NCBI GenBank assembly: GCA_019637395.1
Contig: JAHBVR010000010.1
Coordinates: 124,001 to 188,000 of the forward strand
Source of the DNA: Vulcanimicrobiota bacterium
GTDB taxonomy: Bacteria; Vulcanimicrobiota; Xenobia; Xenobiales; JADMJV01
DNA: 64,000 nucleotides
Direction of reading: 5' to 3'
A program made the position numbers and the translations under genes. Positions 17,509-26,106 of the stretch are shown piece by piece. How positions within the stretch are numbered: the stretch's first letter is position 1; each line of letters begins with the position of its first letter. The notes under the pieces are model-generated. The model did no database searches, had not been told where the DNA came from, and was given only the letters and a program-made list of their open reading frames with translations.

Positions 17509-18219
17509 ATGCAACCAATTGGGGGAGGCCCGCAACCGAGCTACGAGCAGTTGTTGGCCGAAAATCGCAAGCTCAAGCAGCAGCTCAACGGCATCCATAT
17601 CAATCCCGGCCAGGATCAGGTGAGTCTGCGCGGCCTGCAGAGCGACGATTTGAAAATCGACGAGCTTCAGGTCAAGATGCCGGGCCTGGGCAAGCTGGTG
17701 CCCGAATTCCTTAATGTCAGCACCCTGAGCAATCCCAACGGCACCGTTCAATTGCCCGACCTGTCTCGTTTCGCCAGGTTTCCCATGCAGGTTCAGACCA
17801 TCGACATGAGCTTGAACGAGAAGGCCATCAACAAGGTGCTCTCCCGCCAGAAAGTGGAGGGAATGAGCGGCCTGCATCTGCAAATCGGCGAAGGCGGCAA
17901 GCTAAAACTGAGCGGTATCGCCAACAAGCTGATCGATGTCTCTTTTGAGGTGCAGGGGCGCGTCTCGGCCGCCGGCGGCACCAAAATGCGCTTCGACCTG
18001 GATAAGACCAAGGTGGGCGGCTGGTTGCCCGTGCCCAAGCTGATGACCAACCTCTTCGCTTCCCTGGCCGCCAACGAGATGGCCAGGATGAGTGTGAAAC
18101 AGGAAGAAGACGGTGCTTTCGTAATCGATATGAAAGGCTACCTACCCCCCAACATCGGCCTGACTATCGACGACGTGCGCACTGCGCCGGGTGTCATCCA
18201 GGTGCGCGGGGGCCGCTAA
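17509..18219 (+). CDS. Hypothetical protein, possible LmeA/DUF2993-like lipid-binding fold
   Basis: A 236-residue protein starting at ATG. It has a Gly/Pro/Gln-rich N-terminus, then a short coiled segment (YEQLLAENRKLKQQL). The second half alternates beta strands and short helices: LNEKAINKVLSRQ, GGKLKLSGIANKLIDVSFEV, DVRTAPGVIQVRGG. The pattern of strands with the closing VRTAPGVIQV segment recalls DUF2993/LmeA-type lipid-binding proteins, but no signal peptide is visible and I do not regard this as settled. It is transcribed divergently from the C11 peptidase and ends in a 4-bp convergent overlap with the next gene. Confidence 0.55.
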   Translation: MQPIGGGPQPSYEQLLAENRKLKQQLNGIHINPGQDQVSLRGLQSDDLKIDELQVKMPGLGKLVPEFLNVSTLSNPNGTVQLPDLSRFARFPMQVQTIDMSLNEKAINKVLSRQKVEGMSGLHLQIGEGGKLKLSGIANKLIDVSFEVQGRVSAAGGTKMRFDLDKTKVGGWLPVPKLMTNLFASLAANEMARMSVKQEEDGAFVIDMKGYLPPNIGLTIDDVRTAPGVIQVRGGR

Positions 18220-18644
18220 GCCTCGCTCTCGGCCTCTTTGATCTGAGAAGCCTCGAACTCGAAATCGTTGAACGAACGATCAGCCTGACCGGTCAGCTCA
18301 CAGGCCTCTTTCTCGGTTTCTTCGCTCAACTCGCCGGTGGCTTCCAGTTCGCGTCCCACCTTGCACAGTGCTTCCAAATAAAGCTGCAAGGCTCTCACGT
18401 AGTGTTCTCCGGCTTTCCCGTCGGGCGGCTCCTCCATTGCTTCCTGCACAATCATGCATTCCGACTGCAAGGCATAGAGGAGATCCGCCAGTTCGACCGC
18501 TCCCTCGACGAAATGCTCGTCCAGCGTCTTGCGCAGCTTTTGGGTCAAGGGGGACTGCGACGGATCGGATTGTGCGGCGAAAAACTGCTCTAACATGGGT
18601 CGCAGCTTTTCCGCAAGCCCGGGCAAACTCCCTGGGGATCTCAT
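18216..18644 (-). CDS. Small acidic helical hypothetical protein
   Basis: I start this at ATG 18644 (MRSPGSLPGLAEKL). The longer frame to 18707 would begin in the terminator at 18693-18728. The roughly 142-residue product is nearly all alpha-helical and acidic, with segments such as FVEGAVELADLLYALQSE and ALQLYLEALCKVGRELEA. The C-terminus is Glu-rich (EEETEKEACEL-like). No recognised family. It may be a small cytosolic adaptor or TPR-like helical protein. Confidence 0.55.
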   Translation of the reverse strand: MRSPGSLPGLAEKLRPMLEQFFAAQSDPSQSPLTQKLRKTLDEHFVEGAVELADLLYALQSECMIVQEAMEEPPDGKAGEHYVRALQLYLEALCKVGRELEATGELSEETEKEACELTGQADRSFNDFEFEASQIKEAESEA

Positions 18645-18692
18645 CGGCTCTTTGTAAACAAGCGAGACTGGAAGTGGCACCCGGCAGGCCAA

Positions 18693-18728
18693 ACGCAAAA
18701 AGCCCACCAGTTGGTGGGCTTTTTGCGT
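18693..18728. terminator. Bidirectional-looking rho-independent terminator
   Basis: Perfect 17-base arms around a 2-base spacer (ACGCAAAAAGCCCACCA then GT then the complement), giving an A-tract, GC stem and T-tract on both strands. It lies just after the stop of the Gly-rich gene at 18747 on the minus strand and should end that transcript before the helical protein gene. Confidence 0.88.
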
Positions 18729-18746
18729 CAGATTATGAGGACCTGA

Positions 18747-19262
18747 TTAGAAAGCTTGGGCGAAGGCTCCGTTGGGGGTGGCCACGGCGCGGGCGCCACC
18801 GCCGTTGCTGATAGCCGCCGAGATGGAAACGTTGCCGACACCGCTGACGGCCTGAGCTCCGGGAACGCCGCCGTTGAAGCCCTGCGGGCCAAAGCCGCCG
18901 CCGAAGCCGGGACCACCGAAGCCGCCCGGGCCGCCGAAGCCACCACCCATCTGCCGGCGGGCCATCGCCTCACCGGAAACATTGCCCATTCCGTTGGTGC
19001 GGAGGTGGTTCATCATGTGGCTGGCCTTGAACTTTTTCTGCATAATGGCCATCTTCTCTTGAGGGGTGACCACGCCGTCGAGCTTGGCCATCATCTCGGT
19101 CATCTTGGCGTCCATCACGGCGTGACCGGCGATACCGCGCTCACGTCCCACCAGGCTACCGTCCTGCATACCGCGGCCGAGCTGGCCCATCAGGCCGCCT
19201 CCACCACCGCCGGGCACACCTCCACCGAACTGGGGGTTCATCATCATCGGGTTGAAAGCCAT
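18747..19262 (-). CDS. Gly/Met-rich low-complexity hypothetical protein
   Basis: A 171-residue protein with ATG and an AGGGAGA-like site upstream. The N-terminus (MAFNPMMMNPQFGGG) and a central-to-C-terminal stretch of GGFGGPG repeats are low complexity. Between them is a short folded-looking helix region (DAKMTEMMAKLDGVVTPQEKMAIMQKK). No signal peptide and no known family. It has its own terminator. The intergenic stretch 19263-19392 downstream of the ClC gene probably holds its promoter, but I could not define it. Confidence 0.6.
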   Translation of the reverse strand: MAFNPMMMNPQFGGGVPGGGGGGLMGQLGRGMQDGSLVGRERGIAGHAVMDAKMTEMMAKLDGVVTPQEKMAIMQKKFKASHMMNHLRTNGMGNVSGEAMARRQMGGGFGGPGGFGGPGFGGGFGPQGFNGGVPGAQAVSGVGNVSISAAISNGGGARAVATPNGAFAQAF

Positions 19263-19392
19263 CGTAGTTAATCTCCCTTTACTGCATCTCTCTTGGACCT
19301 ATTGTGCCCGAGAGAGCAGGCGCATGCAGGGGGTCAGATCTGAAAAAATCCTGAATTTCGTAAACAGATCCTACTCGCTTTGTAAACTGTTG

Positions 19393-21084
19393 TTAACGGG
19401 CCGGCAGGCGTAAAAAGATCTGCCGGCGCCCTTCGGCGGCCAGCACGTTGGCCCGCGCCTTGAGCAGGTCGCGCAGCGAGATCAGGCCTAAGAAACCGTT
19501 ATTTCCGACCACGGGAAGGGTGGTCAGGCCCGACTCCGCCATCAATCGCTCCACGCGACGCAGAGGTTCCTGGGGCCCGACGGTGATCGGCTCGCGGACA
19601 ATCGCCGGCCTGACTCCACCATCGCGCCAACGCTGCCAGTCCGAGCGGCGCACCACCCCGTGCAACCGATTGTGTTCGTCCAACAGAGGAATCAACTGGT
19701 CATTCTCGCCGGGCCGCGCCTCCTCCAGCGTATGGCAGCGGTAGCACTGCGCCTGCATCGCCTCGCGGGCGAGCACGAACTCCAGCGGGTCGACGGCGTA
19801 TTCGCGCGAGATGTGATAGCCCCGCCGGGCCACTTTCTCGGTCATAATCGAGCGATCCAGCCACAGGCTCGAGAGCCCGTGGGCGGCGCAAGTGGCGATC
19901 AGCAGACCCAAGGCCGCCGGATAGTCGCGCGTCACTTCCAGGCAAAAAACCAGCGCCGTCAAAGGCGCGCTCAAACAACTGGAAAGCACCGCCCCCATGC
20001 TGAGCAAGGGCCAGAAGCCGGTTCCCATAGCCGGCAGAATGGCCGCTTCCAGGCATCCCAACGCCGCGCCGATCATCAAAACAGGTGCCAGGATACCACC
20101 CGAGGTGCCGGAGCCCAGGGCTACCAGCCAGACCAGCGTTTTCCAGAAGAGCACACCGACAATCAACCAGGCTCCGGGATTCTCCCCCAGCAGTCTCTGA
20201 ATCACGTCGTAGCCTACGCCCAGGCAGGGCGGAAAAAAGTAGCCGCCCACCCCGACCACCAACCCGCCCAGCGCCGGCCACCAGGCCCAATGAAGCGGGA
20301 GACGCCGGAATCCGTCTTCGACGGCGTAGAGAGCGTGGGTCAGCAAGGCTACGCACAGGGCGGCCAGCAGCGCGCACAGGAGGCATCCCAACAATCCGGC
20401 CGGACCCAATGAGGGGTGTTGAGACTCCATGGCAAAGGGAGCCGCATCCCCCAACCATAAGCGCCGGCACAGAGTGGCCGTGCCCGCCGCCAGAGCCACC
20501 GGCACCAGACTGGCCGGTCTCATTTCAAAGAGGAGCAGCTCCACGCCCAGCAGCGTGGCTGAAAGCGGTGAGTTGAAGACGGCCGCCATGCCGGCCGCCG
20601 CTCCCGAGACCAGTAGAGTCTTGCGCTCATTGCTGGTCAGGTTGCCGAATTGAGCCAGCACCGAGCCGACCGATCCACCCGTCATGATGATCGGGCCTTC
20701 CGCGCCAAAAGGACCTCCAGACCCGATGGAAATAGCTGCCGAGAGGGGCTTCAACCAGGCTACTCGCGGGTCCAATCGGCTGCCGCGTAAGAGAATTGAT
20801 TCGATGGCCTCGGGAATTCCATGGCCGCGGATTTTCTCCGAACCGAAGCGGGCCATCAACCCCACCAGCCCGGCGCCCACCGCCGGCACCAGAATCACCC
20901 AGGCTCCATAATGATTCTGCTGCGGTGAGGCGGCCTGGAAAAAGAGGCCGGTGCACAAAGCGATCAGCCAGAGCAAAAGGCGAGCCGCCAGAGTGCTCAG
21001 GATGCCTAATCCCAGGGCCAGGCCGGACATCAGAATCAACCGTGAGTCGCTGGAAAAATCCCGCAACTTATGCATGATCATCAT
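19393..21084 (-). CDS. ClC-family chloride channel/transporter with CBS pair
   Basis: About 563 residues from ATG 21084; ATG 21075 is equally possible, and both lie inside the end of the marR gene. The ClC core has GSGGPFGAEGPIIMTGG, where the gating Glu of the G-x-E-G-P motif is kept, and GSGTSGGILAPVLMIGA, the third selectivity motif. About 10-12 membrane segments precede two C-terminal CBS domains (near LARANVL and TLPVVGNNGFLGLISLRDLL), common in regulated ClC proteins. The conserved Glu allows either gating or Cl-/H+ exchange. It is translationally coupled to, and presumably regulated by, the MarR protein. Confidence 0.9.
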   Translation of the reverse strand: MMIMHKLRDFSSDSRLILMSGLALGLGILSTLAARLLLWLIALCTGLFFQAASPQQNHYGAWVILVPAVGAGLVGLMARFGSEKIRGHGIPEAIESILLRGSRLDPRVAWLKPLSAAISIGSGGPFGAEGPIIMTGGSVGSVLAQFGNLTSNERKTLLVSGAAAGMAAVFNSPLSATLLGVELLLFEMRPASLVPVALAAGTATLCRRLWLGDAAPFAMESQHPSLGPAGLLGCLLCALLAALCVALLTHALYAVEDGFRRLPLHWAWWPALGGLVVGVGGYFFPPCLGVGYDVIQRLLGENPGAWLIVGVLFWKTLVWLVALGSGTSGGILAPVLMIGAALGCLEAAILPAMGTGFWPLLSMGAVLSSCLSAPLTALVFCLEVTRDYPAALGLLIATCAAHGLSSLWLDRSIMTEKVARRGYHISREYAVDPLEFVLAREAMQAQCYRCHTLEEARPGENDQLIPLLDEHNRLHGVVRRSDWQRWRDGGVRPAIVREPITVGPQEPLRRVERLMAESGLTTLPVVGNNGFLGLISLRDLLKARANVLAAEGRRQIFLRLPAR

Positions 21085-21472
21085 CCAGCATGGCCAGCAA
21101 TTCACGAACCGGTTCTTTGAGACGCTGTAGTTCACGTCGGTGCACTTCGGTCAAGCTTTCCAGGAGGCGGGTTCCGTATTCCGAAACGGTCAGCAGGGTA
21201 CGTCGCCGGTCCTCCGGGTCCTCTCTGCGCTCCAGCAAGCCCGCTGTCTCCAGGCGGGAACTGAGTTCGGCCGCGCTGTGCGGCTTGATCTGCAGCCATT
21301 CAGCCAGAGCCCCCACCGTCACGCGGCGCTTTCCAGACGAGCGAGTAAAGAGCAGAGCCTGATGTTGCTGGGGCGACAGGCCTACGGCTCCGGCCGCTTC
21401 CTCGCTGAATTTGAGGAAGCGGCGCAGGGTATAACGAAAATTGGCCAATACTTCATAGTCACGGTCCTGCAT
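21068..21472 (-). CDS. MarR-family transcriptional regulator
   Basis: A 134-residue winged-helix protein. GLSPQQHQALLF, VTVGALAEWLQIKPHSAAELSSRLETAGLLER and REDPEDRRRTLLTVS are the MarR helix-turn-helix and wing, and the terminal helices form the dimer interface. The ATG has no ribosome site, and the palindromic operator begins only 9 nt upstream, so the mRNA may be nearly leaderless. It overlaps the start of the ClC gene, and the pair is probably autoregulated. The ligand is unknown. Confidence 0.88.
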   Translation of the reverse strand: MQDRDYEVLANFRYTLRRFLKFSEEAAGAVGLSPQQHQALLFTRSSGKRRVTVGALAEWLQIKPHSAAELSSRLETAGLLERREDPEDRRRTLLTVSEYGTRLLESLTEVHRRELQRLKEPVRELLAMLDDDHA

Positions 21473-21480
21473 GGGCAGGA

Positions 21481-21501
21481 TTATATCGCAATACGATATA
21501 A
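21481..21501. promoter_or_regulatory. Palindromic operator for the MarR regulator
   Basis: An inverted repeat TTATATCG-CAATA-CGATATAA with perfect 8-base arms lies in the divergent region between marR (start 21472) and mnmA (start 21557). Size, symmetry and position fit a MarR dimer site that would block the marR-clc promoter. Its AT-rich arms may overlap the -10 box. Confidence 0.75.
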
Positions 21502-21556
21502 AGGCAAGTCAAGAAAGTATCTTTTCAATTCCAACGCTCGCGGCTATACTGCGCAA

Positions 21557-22633
21557 ATGACCAGGCGGGTAGTGGTAGCCATGAGCGGGGGCGTGGATTC
21601 TTCAGTGGCGGCGGCCTTGATGCACAATCAGGGCTATGAAGTCATCGGCATTACCATGACCCTGTCCCCCAATGACAGCCAGGCCGCTCCGGCCGGACGC
21701 GGTTGCTGCTCCGTGTGGGACGTCAATGACGCGGAGAAGGTGGCCTGGAAGCTGGGAATCCGCCACTACGCCTTCAATCTGCGCGACGAATTTCAAAAGC
21801 ACGTTATCGATGATTTCGTGGCTGAGTATGCCCGCGGCCGGACCCCCAACCCCTGCCGCCGCTGCAATCAACACATCAAGTTCGATCATCTGCTGCAGCG
21901 AGCCAGGGAGCTGGGGGCCGACAAGGTGGTCACCGGCCACTACGCGCGCATCCGTTACGATGAAGCGGCCCGCACCCATCGCTTGCTGCGCGGGCTGGAC
22001 CAGAGCAAGGACCAGTCCTACGTGCTGGCTTCGCTCACCCAGGAGCAGCTCTCCCAGACGCTCTTCCCGGTGGGCGAACTGGCCAAGAGTGAGGTGCGCC
22101 GCCTGGCCCATGAGTATGGTCTCGCCAGCGTGGCCGATAAGCCCGAAAGTCAGGATCTGTGCTTCATTCCGGATGGGGATACGGTCGGATTCCTGCGTAA
22201 GAATCTGCCCAACGCCGACCAGCCCGGCGAGATCGTCGAAAGCGACGGCACCCGGCTGGGAGACCACCAGGGGCTGGGTTACTATACCGTCGGCCAGCGC
22301 AAGGGCCTGGGCATCGCCACCGGCAAGCCCCGCTACGTGCTGGAACTGCGCGTGGCCAGCAACCAGTTGGTGGTGGGCGACCCCGACGAGCTGCTGCGCT
22401 CCCAAATGGAAGTCGAAGAGCTGAACTGGATCCAGAGGGTGCCCGAGCGAGCCTGCGTCAAGTATCGCCACCAGACCCCCGGTGCTGACGCCACCCTGAC
22501 CCACATAAATCAAGACCGCCTGACGGTAAGCTTCGACACGCCTCAGCGCGCTCTCACGCCCGGTCAGGTTTCGGTCTTTTACGCCGGCGACGAGGTGCTG
22601 GGTGGAGGCACCATCGCCAGCATTCTAGGTTAA
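21557..22633 (+). CDS. mnmA: tRNA-specific 2-thiouridylase MnmA
   Basis: I chose ATG 21557 because the PP-loop motif should sit near the N-terminus (MTRRVVVAMSGGVDSS); the longer frame runs through the marR region. 358 residues, a normal length. MnmA adenylates and thiolates U34 of tRNA-Lys, Glu and Gln in the cytosol. NPCRRCN near residue 100 has the first catalytic Cys, and ESQDLCFIPDGD near residue 200 the second. C-terminal strands (GLGYYTVGQRKGLGI and the closing beta-barrel) complete the enzyme. An extra GRGCCSVWD cysteine pair is present after the PP-loop, as in some bacterial forms. Confidence 0.95.
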   Translation: MTRRVVVAMSGGVDSSVAAALMHNQGYEVIGITMTLSPNDSQAAPAGRGCCSVWDVNDAEKVAWKLGIRHYAFNLRDEFQKHVIDDFVAEYARGRTPNPCRRCNQHIKFDHLLQRARELGADKVVTGHYARIRYDEAARTHRLLRGLDQSKDQSYVLASLTQEQLSQTLFPVGELAKSEVRRLAHEYGLASVADKPESQDLCFIPDGDTVGFLRKNLPNADQPGEIVESDGTRLGDHQGLGYYTVGQRKGLGIATGKPRYVLELRVASNQLVVGDPDELLRSQMEVEELNWIQRVPERACVKYRHQTPGADATLTHINQDRLTVSFDTPQRALTPGQVSVFYAGDEVLGGGTIASILG

Positions 22634-22698
22634 GGACCCGTCGCTTGCGGGAGGGGCGCCTCTGGCACCGAAACGCCCATCTTACTAAACGCCGGGCC

Positions 22699-23310
22699 CT
22701 AAAACTCGGTGGAGTGGGCGTGAAACTGAATCTCCCCACCGGCAAAAGCGGTGGGATGGTTGGCGAACCCCTGGCGCAGGGAGGTGCTCAGGTAGTTGTT
22801 GCGCCCGGCCTGCATAATCTCGCAGCCCTCCTGCTCAACGCGCTCATCCGACCAATCGCTGGGAATGACGATGGCGATGTGGCCCGGTTTGTTGGCCACG
22901 GGATTGCGCCAGGAGGCCACCACCCACTGACCCTCGTTGGCGCGGTCGCGAGCGGCTCGCGCGTTTTCCACTCTCTCCCAGCCGGCATCCCGGCCCTCCG
23001 GACTGTTCAACCAGTCTTGCTGGGCGCTGGCCAGGAAAGTAGGCTTGTGCTCAGGAGGGCGCAGAATATAAATGCCCAGGCGCTCTCCGGCTGAGGCCAC
23101 AAAAGCGCTGCAATGGGTGCCCACTTTAGCGCGCGGGGGCAGCTTGGGATCTGGATCGCCGCTGCGCCAATCGATACGCTCCAAACCGGCCGTCCAGTGG
23201 TGCAGGACGTCCATCTGCCGGAGTTTTTCCAGCAGCAATCCAGGATTGCCGTCGCCCCAGGCCAGGGACGTCAGCAACCACCAGCAGATCAGGCGGTAAG
23301 GGAAAGCCAA
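22699..23310 (-). CDS. Secreted NlpC/P60- or CHAP-like cysteine hydrolase (putative)
   Basis: A 203-residue protein with a TTG start and a signal peptide (MAFPYRLICWWLLTSLAWG). GTHCSAFVASAGERLGIYI has the helix-capping Cys, and NKPGHIAIVIPS has the His of a papain-like NlpC/P60 or CHAP core. Such enzymes cut peptidoglycan stem peptides or amides in the periplasm. The spacing is consistent but the sequence is diverged, so the family call is tentative. It overlaps the end of the upstream DUF6929-like gene by 22 nt, so the two are probably co-transcribed. Confidence 0.6.
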   Translation of the reverse strand: MAFPYRLICWWLLTSLAWGDGNPGLLLEKLRQMDVLHHWTAGLERIDWRSGDPDPKLPPRAKVGTHCSAFVASAGERLGIYILRPPEHKPTFLASAQQDWLNSPEGRDAGWERVENARAARDRANEGQWVVASWRNPVANKPGHIAIVIPSDWSDERVEQEGCEIMQAGRNNYLSTSLRQGFANHPTAFAGGEIQFHAHSTEF

Positions 23311-24236
23311 GTCTGATAAACGGAGGCGCCGTGAGCCGGGTCATCGTTGTCGGTGACCACCAGTGCTTCCACGCCGCCCTCTTTCTCCAAGCCGGTGATG
23401 CCTTCCAGCTTCACTTTCTTGTCTACCTGGAAGATTTGCGAGACCCCGCCGTTGAGGTCCACCACGCCGATGCAAGAACCGAGCACTTCCCCATCATCGA
23501 AAGGATTGCTGGTATCTTCGGCGGCGGCCGTAAACAGGCAGCGGCCCTGGCTGAGCGGGGACAGGTCGGTGATGGTCAGCGGCACGGGCCCGTTGCTGCC
23601 GGTCAGGCTGGGCAACTGCAGGGGGCGCTGCTGGCGGATCAACTCGGGTCCCCAGGCTTTCCCGTCGCGGGCATTGGCGAAAGCTTTCTCGAGATCCAGG
23701 TCGATCAGCGAGTTGTCGACCTGGCTGCCGTTACCCCGTTGGGCCAGGCGCAGCCTACCTTGTTCGACGATGGGCGCGGTACCTTCGATGTTCAGTTCGG
23801 GGTGAGCTTTCTTGAGTTCGCCGTAGAGCGGCGTGAGATCGAATTCCACCGTGGATTGTGGCTCGCCGTCGACATTGAGACGGACACACACGCCTCTGTT
23901 GCGCTGTTCCGTCGAGCCCGATCCCAGACCCAGCCAGAAGGATTTCCCCTCATGTTGAAGCAGGCAGGAAGACTCCAGGTCGGGCTTGAGTTTTTTTCTT
24001 TCATGCTCATCCACTGGCAATGTGGGACGCTCAAAAAGGCGAAAAAGCTTGCCCGGATCCTGCGAGGTGCGGTCGAAGACTCCGAGTTCCAACGCATCGT
24101 CGGCTACCACGTGGAGGCGGTTGCCCACCTGGGTCAGTCCGCTACCGGCGGCCAGGTGCGCCGGCATGCCCTCGGCGCAGGGTCGTTCCAGCGAGAGCAT
24201 CCGGACCAGGGTCAGCGTCAATACATTCATACTCAT
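23289..24236 (-). CDS. DUF6929-like propeller protein
   Basis: A 315-residue protein starting at ATG with GGAGG four bases upstream. Propeller-like repeats such as QVGNRLHVVADDALELGVFD, FDLTPLYGELKKAHPELNIEG and LEGITGLEKEGGVEALVVTD match the pattern of DUF6929 and esterase-like-phytase proteins, which read the E/L-G turn as metal or ligand loops. No convincing signal peptide, unlike the related protein at 3887-4783. The biochemical role of the family is not established. It is coupled to the NlpC-like gene downstream. Confidence 0.65.
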   Translation of the reverse strand: MSMNVLTLTLVRMLSLERPCAEGMPAHLAAGSGLTQVGNRLHVVADDALELGVFDRTSQDPGKLFRLFERPTLPVDEHERKKLKPDLESSCLLQHEGKSFWLGLGSGSTEQRNRGVCVRLNVDGEPQSTVEFDLTPLYGELKKAHPELNIEGTAPIVEQGRLRLAQRGNGSQVDNSLIDLDLEKAFANARDGKAWGPELIRQQRPLQLPSLTGSNGPVPLTITDLSPLSQGRCLFTAAAEDTSNPFDDGEVLGSCIGVVDLNGGVSQIFQVDKKVKLEGITGLEKEGGVEALVVTDNDDPAHGASVYQTWLSLTA

Positions 24237-24291
24237 AGGACCTCCAGTTCAGCATAAGTCCATGAAATCCGGCTGAAAGGACCGAAAACAA

Positions 24292-26097
24292 ATGCAACTT
24301 CGCAAGAGCATCCTGGGGTTGGCCCTGCTGCTGTCCCCCCAAGTCCAGGCCGAACCGGCCCGGCTGGCTCTTTCCACCTGGCGCGCGCCGGTCCAGCTTC
24401 AGCCTCAGCAACGTTTCGAGCATTACCGGCGTATTCTCCTCAATTGCGGAGCCAGGCCGGCGCCGGGCGAACTCTGGGTGCTGGCCCTGCCCTCTCAGCT
24501 CAGCCCCAAGACCTGCTTCGTGGTGCTGACTCCTGAGGGACAGGTGCGAGAGTTCGAGGGCACCTCGAAACCTGACGGCCTGGCCGCCGGCACTTATGTC
24601 TTGGGCCAGGATCTCCAGGTGGTGGGTCAGCCCCAGGCAGAGACCGGGTTAGCTCTGGAGGATGAGGAGTTTCGCGCGCTGACGGGTCCGGGAGCCTTCC
24701 GCTTTGCCCTGGTCAACATCTGGCAGCCTCCGCCGGAGGTCCCCGCGGTGACGCCGAACGTCCCTTCTATCCCGGCCGCCTCCCTGGGTCTGGCCGAGCG
24801 TTTCAACTACTACCAGCGGCTGGTGCTGGCCCGGGGGGGCAAAATCACCCGGGGGACGACCGTTTTGGGACTGCGCGGACTCAGCCCGGACGGCCGGCGC
24901 CACCCTTCCTCCGACAACGTGGGCGCCTATGACGATACCTACGTGATCTTGCGCCGCGACGCCAAGGGGCAGCCGCAGGTCTATGAGTTCCTGGGCTCGA
25001 CTCACGCCGGCGACAGCAGCGACCCATCCGTGCCTCAAGGCGTGGCTCAACTTCGCCCCGGCCACTACAAAGCCCGGCCTTACGGACATCATCACCAGAT
25101 GCCGTGCTGGCTGGTGGTCAACCACCGGGGCAGCAAGCACGTGCGGGCCGCTCGCGATGTCGACGCCGACGGCAGCGTCTCCGCCGATGAGGTGCAGTTG
25201 GCTGAAGGCCGCGGCACCACCGCCAGCGACATTCTTTTCCACAATGGCATCTGGGAGGACCGCTGTGCCTCCATCGGTTGCCTGACCATGGCGCCGGCTA
25301 TCCATTCGGCCTTCGTGCATGCCCTGGGAGCGCGCACTCCCTTTGACTTTACTCTGGTGGACGCCAATGAACCGATCGACCTCAGTTGCTCCACCTACAC
25401 CCTGGGCCGCTCATCCCAGGGACGCCCGCTCAGCATGTACGTGCTCGGTTCCGGACCCAAGATCGCCCTGCTCTTCGGCAATATCCATGGCGACGAACCG
25501 GCCGGCCAGGATCTGCTGCTCCGGCTCAAGCGGTATTTGCAAGAGGATCCAGAGCGCCTCAACGGCTGGCAGGTGCGCATCATGCCTTGTCTCAATCCCG
25601 ACAACTCGGGCCGGGCCCGCACCAATCCTCGCGGAGTGGACCTCAATCGAAATTTTCCCGCCCTCTGGCAACTTTCCGCTCGCGATGACGAATATTCCGG
25701 ACCCGCGCCGCTGAGCGAGCCGGAAAGCCGATGTTTGCGCGATGCGACCTTAGGACTGGGCCTGGGCCCGGCCGGGCGCGTGCAGCGAATTCTCAGCCTT
25801 CATCAACACCGGGGCATCGCGGCCGGGCAGGGCATGCTGGACGGCGACGGCCCCAGCCAGCGAGTGGCCCCGCTGGTGGCGGCCATGCGGAATGCCGCCC
25901 CCGACCGTCTGACCGCTCAGAAGATCGCCGATTCCCACGGGCGAGTGCGCATTCCCGGGTCTTTCGGCAGCTGGGTGAGCTTACCAGAAATTTCGATTCC
26001 TACCGTAACCTATGAGCTAGCTCACGGTGACTCGCCGGAAGCCTCCTGGCAGTGGAACAAAGGGGTGCTGATGTCCTTCTTGACTACCGACCACTGA
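24292..26097 (+). CDS. Secreted two-enzyme cell-wall protein: YkuD-like cysteine domain fused to M14 zinc amidase
   Basis: A 601-residue protein with a signal peptide (MQLRKSILGLALLLSPQVQA). Residues about 40-150 and 165-290 are two copies of the same domain (compare ERFEHYRRILLNCG with ERFNYYQRLVLARGG, and AAGTYVLG with RPGHYKARP). Next comes ILFHNGIWEDRCASIGCLTM, with the His, Ser and Cys of an L,D-transpeptidase/YkuD or DUF5675-like site (Cys near residue 330). The last 230 residues are an M14 carboxypeptidase: NIHGDEPAG (zinc His and Glu), RGVDLNRNFP, LSLHQH (zinc His) and TYELAHG (catalytic Glu). MpaA-like murein peptide cleavage in the periplasm is the best guess. Confidence 0.75.
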   Translation: MQLRKSILGLALLLSPQVQAEPARLALSTWRAPVQLQPQQRFEHYRRILLNCGARPAPGELWVLALPSQLSPKTCFVVLTPEGQVREFEGTSKPDGLAAGTYVLGQDLQVVGQPQAETGLALEDEEFRALTGPGAFRFALVNIWQPPPEVPAVTPNVPSIPAASLGLAERFNYYQRLVLARGGKITRGTTVLGLRGLSPDGRRHPSSDNVGAYDDTYVILRRDAKGQPQVYEFLGSTHAGDSSDPSVPQGVAQLRPGHYKARPYGHHHQMPCWLVVNHRGSKHVRAARDVDADGSVSADEVQLAEGRGTTASDILFHNGIWEDRCASIGCLTMAPAIHSAFVHALGARTPFDFTLVDANEPIDLSCSTYTLGRSSQGRPLSMYVLGSGPKIALLFGNIHGDEPAGQDLLLRLKRYLQEDPERLNGWQVRIMPCLNPDNSGRARTNPRGVDLNRNFPALWQLSARDDEYSGPAPLSEPESRCLRDATLGLGLGPAGRVQRILSLHQHRGIAAGQGMLDGDGPSQRVAPLVAAMRNAAPDRLTAQKIADSHGRVRIPGSFGSWVSLPEISIPTVTYELAHGDSPEASWQWNKGVLMSFLTTDH

Positions 26098-26106
26098 GTT
26101 CGGTCC

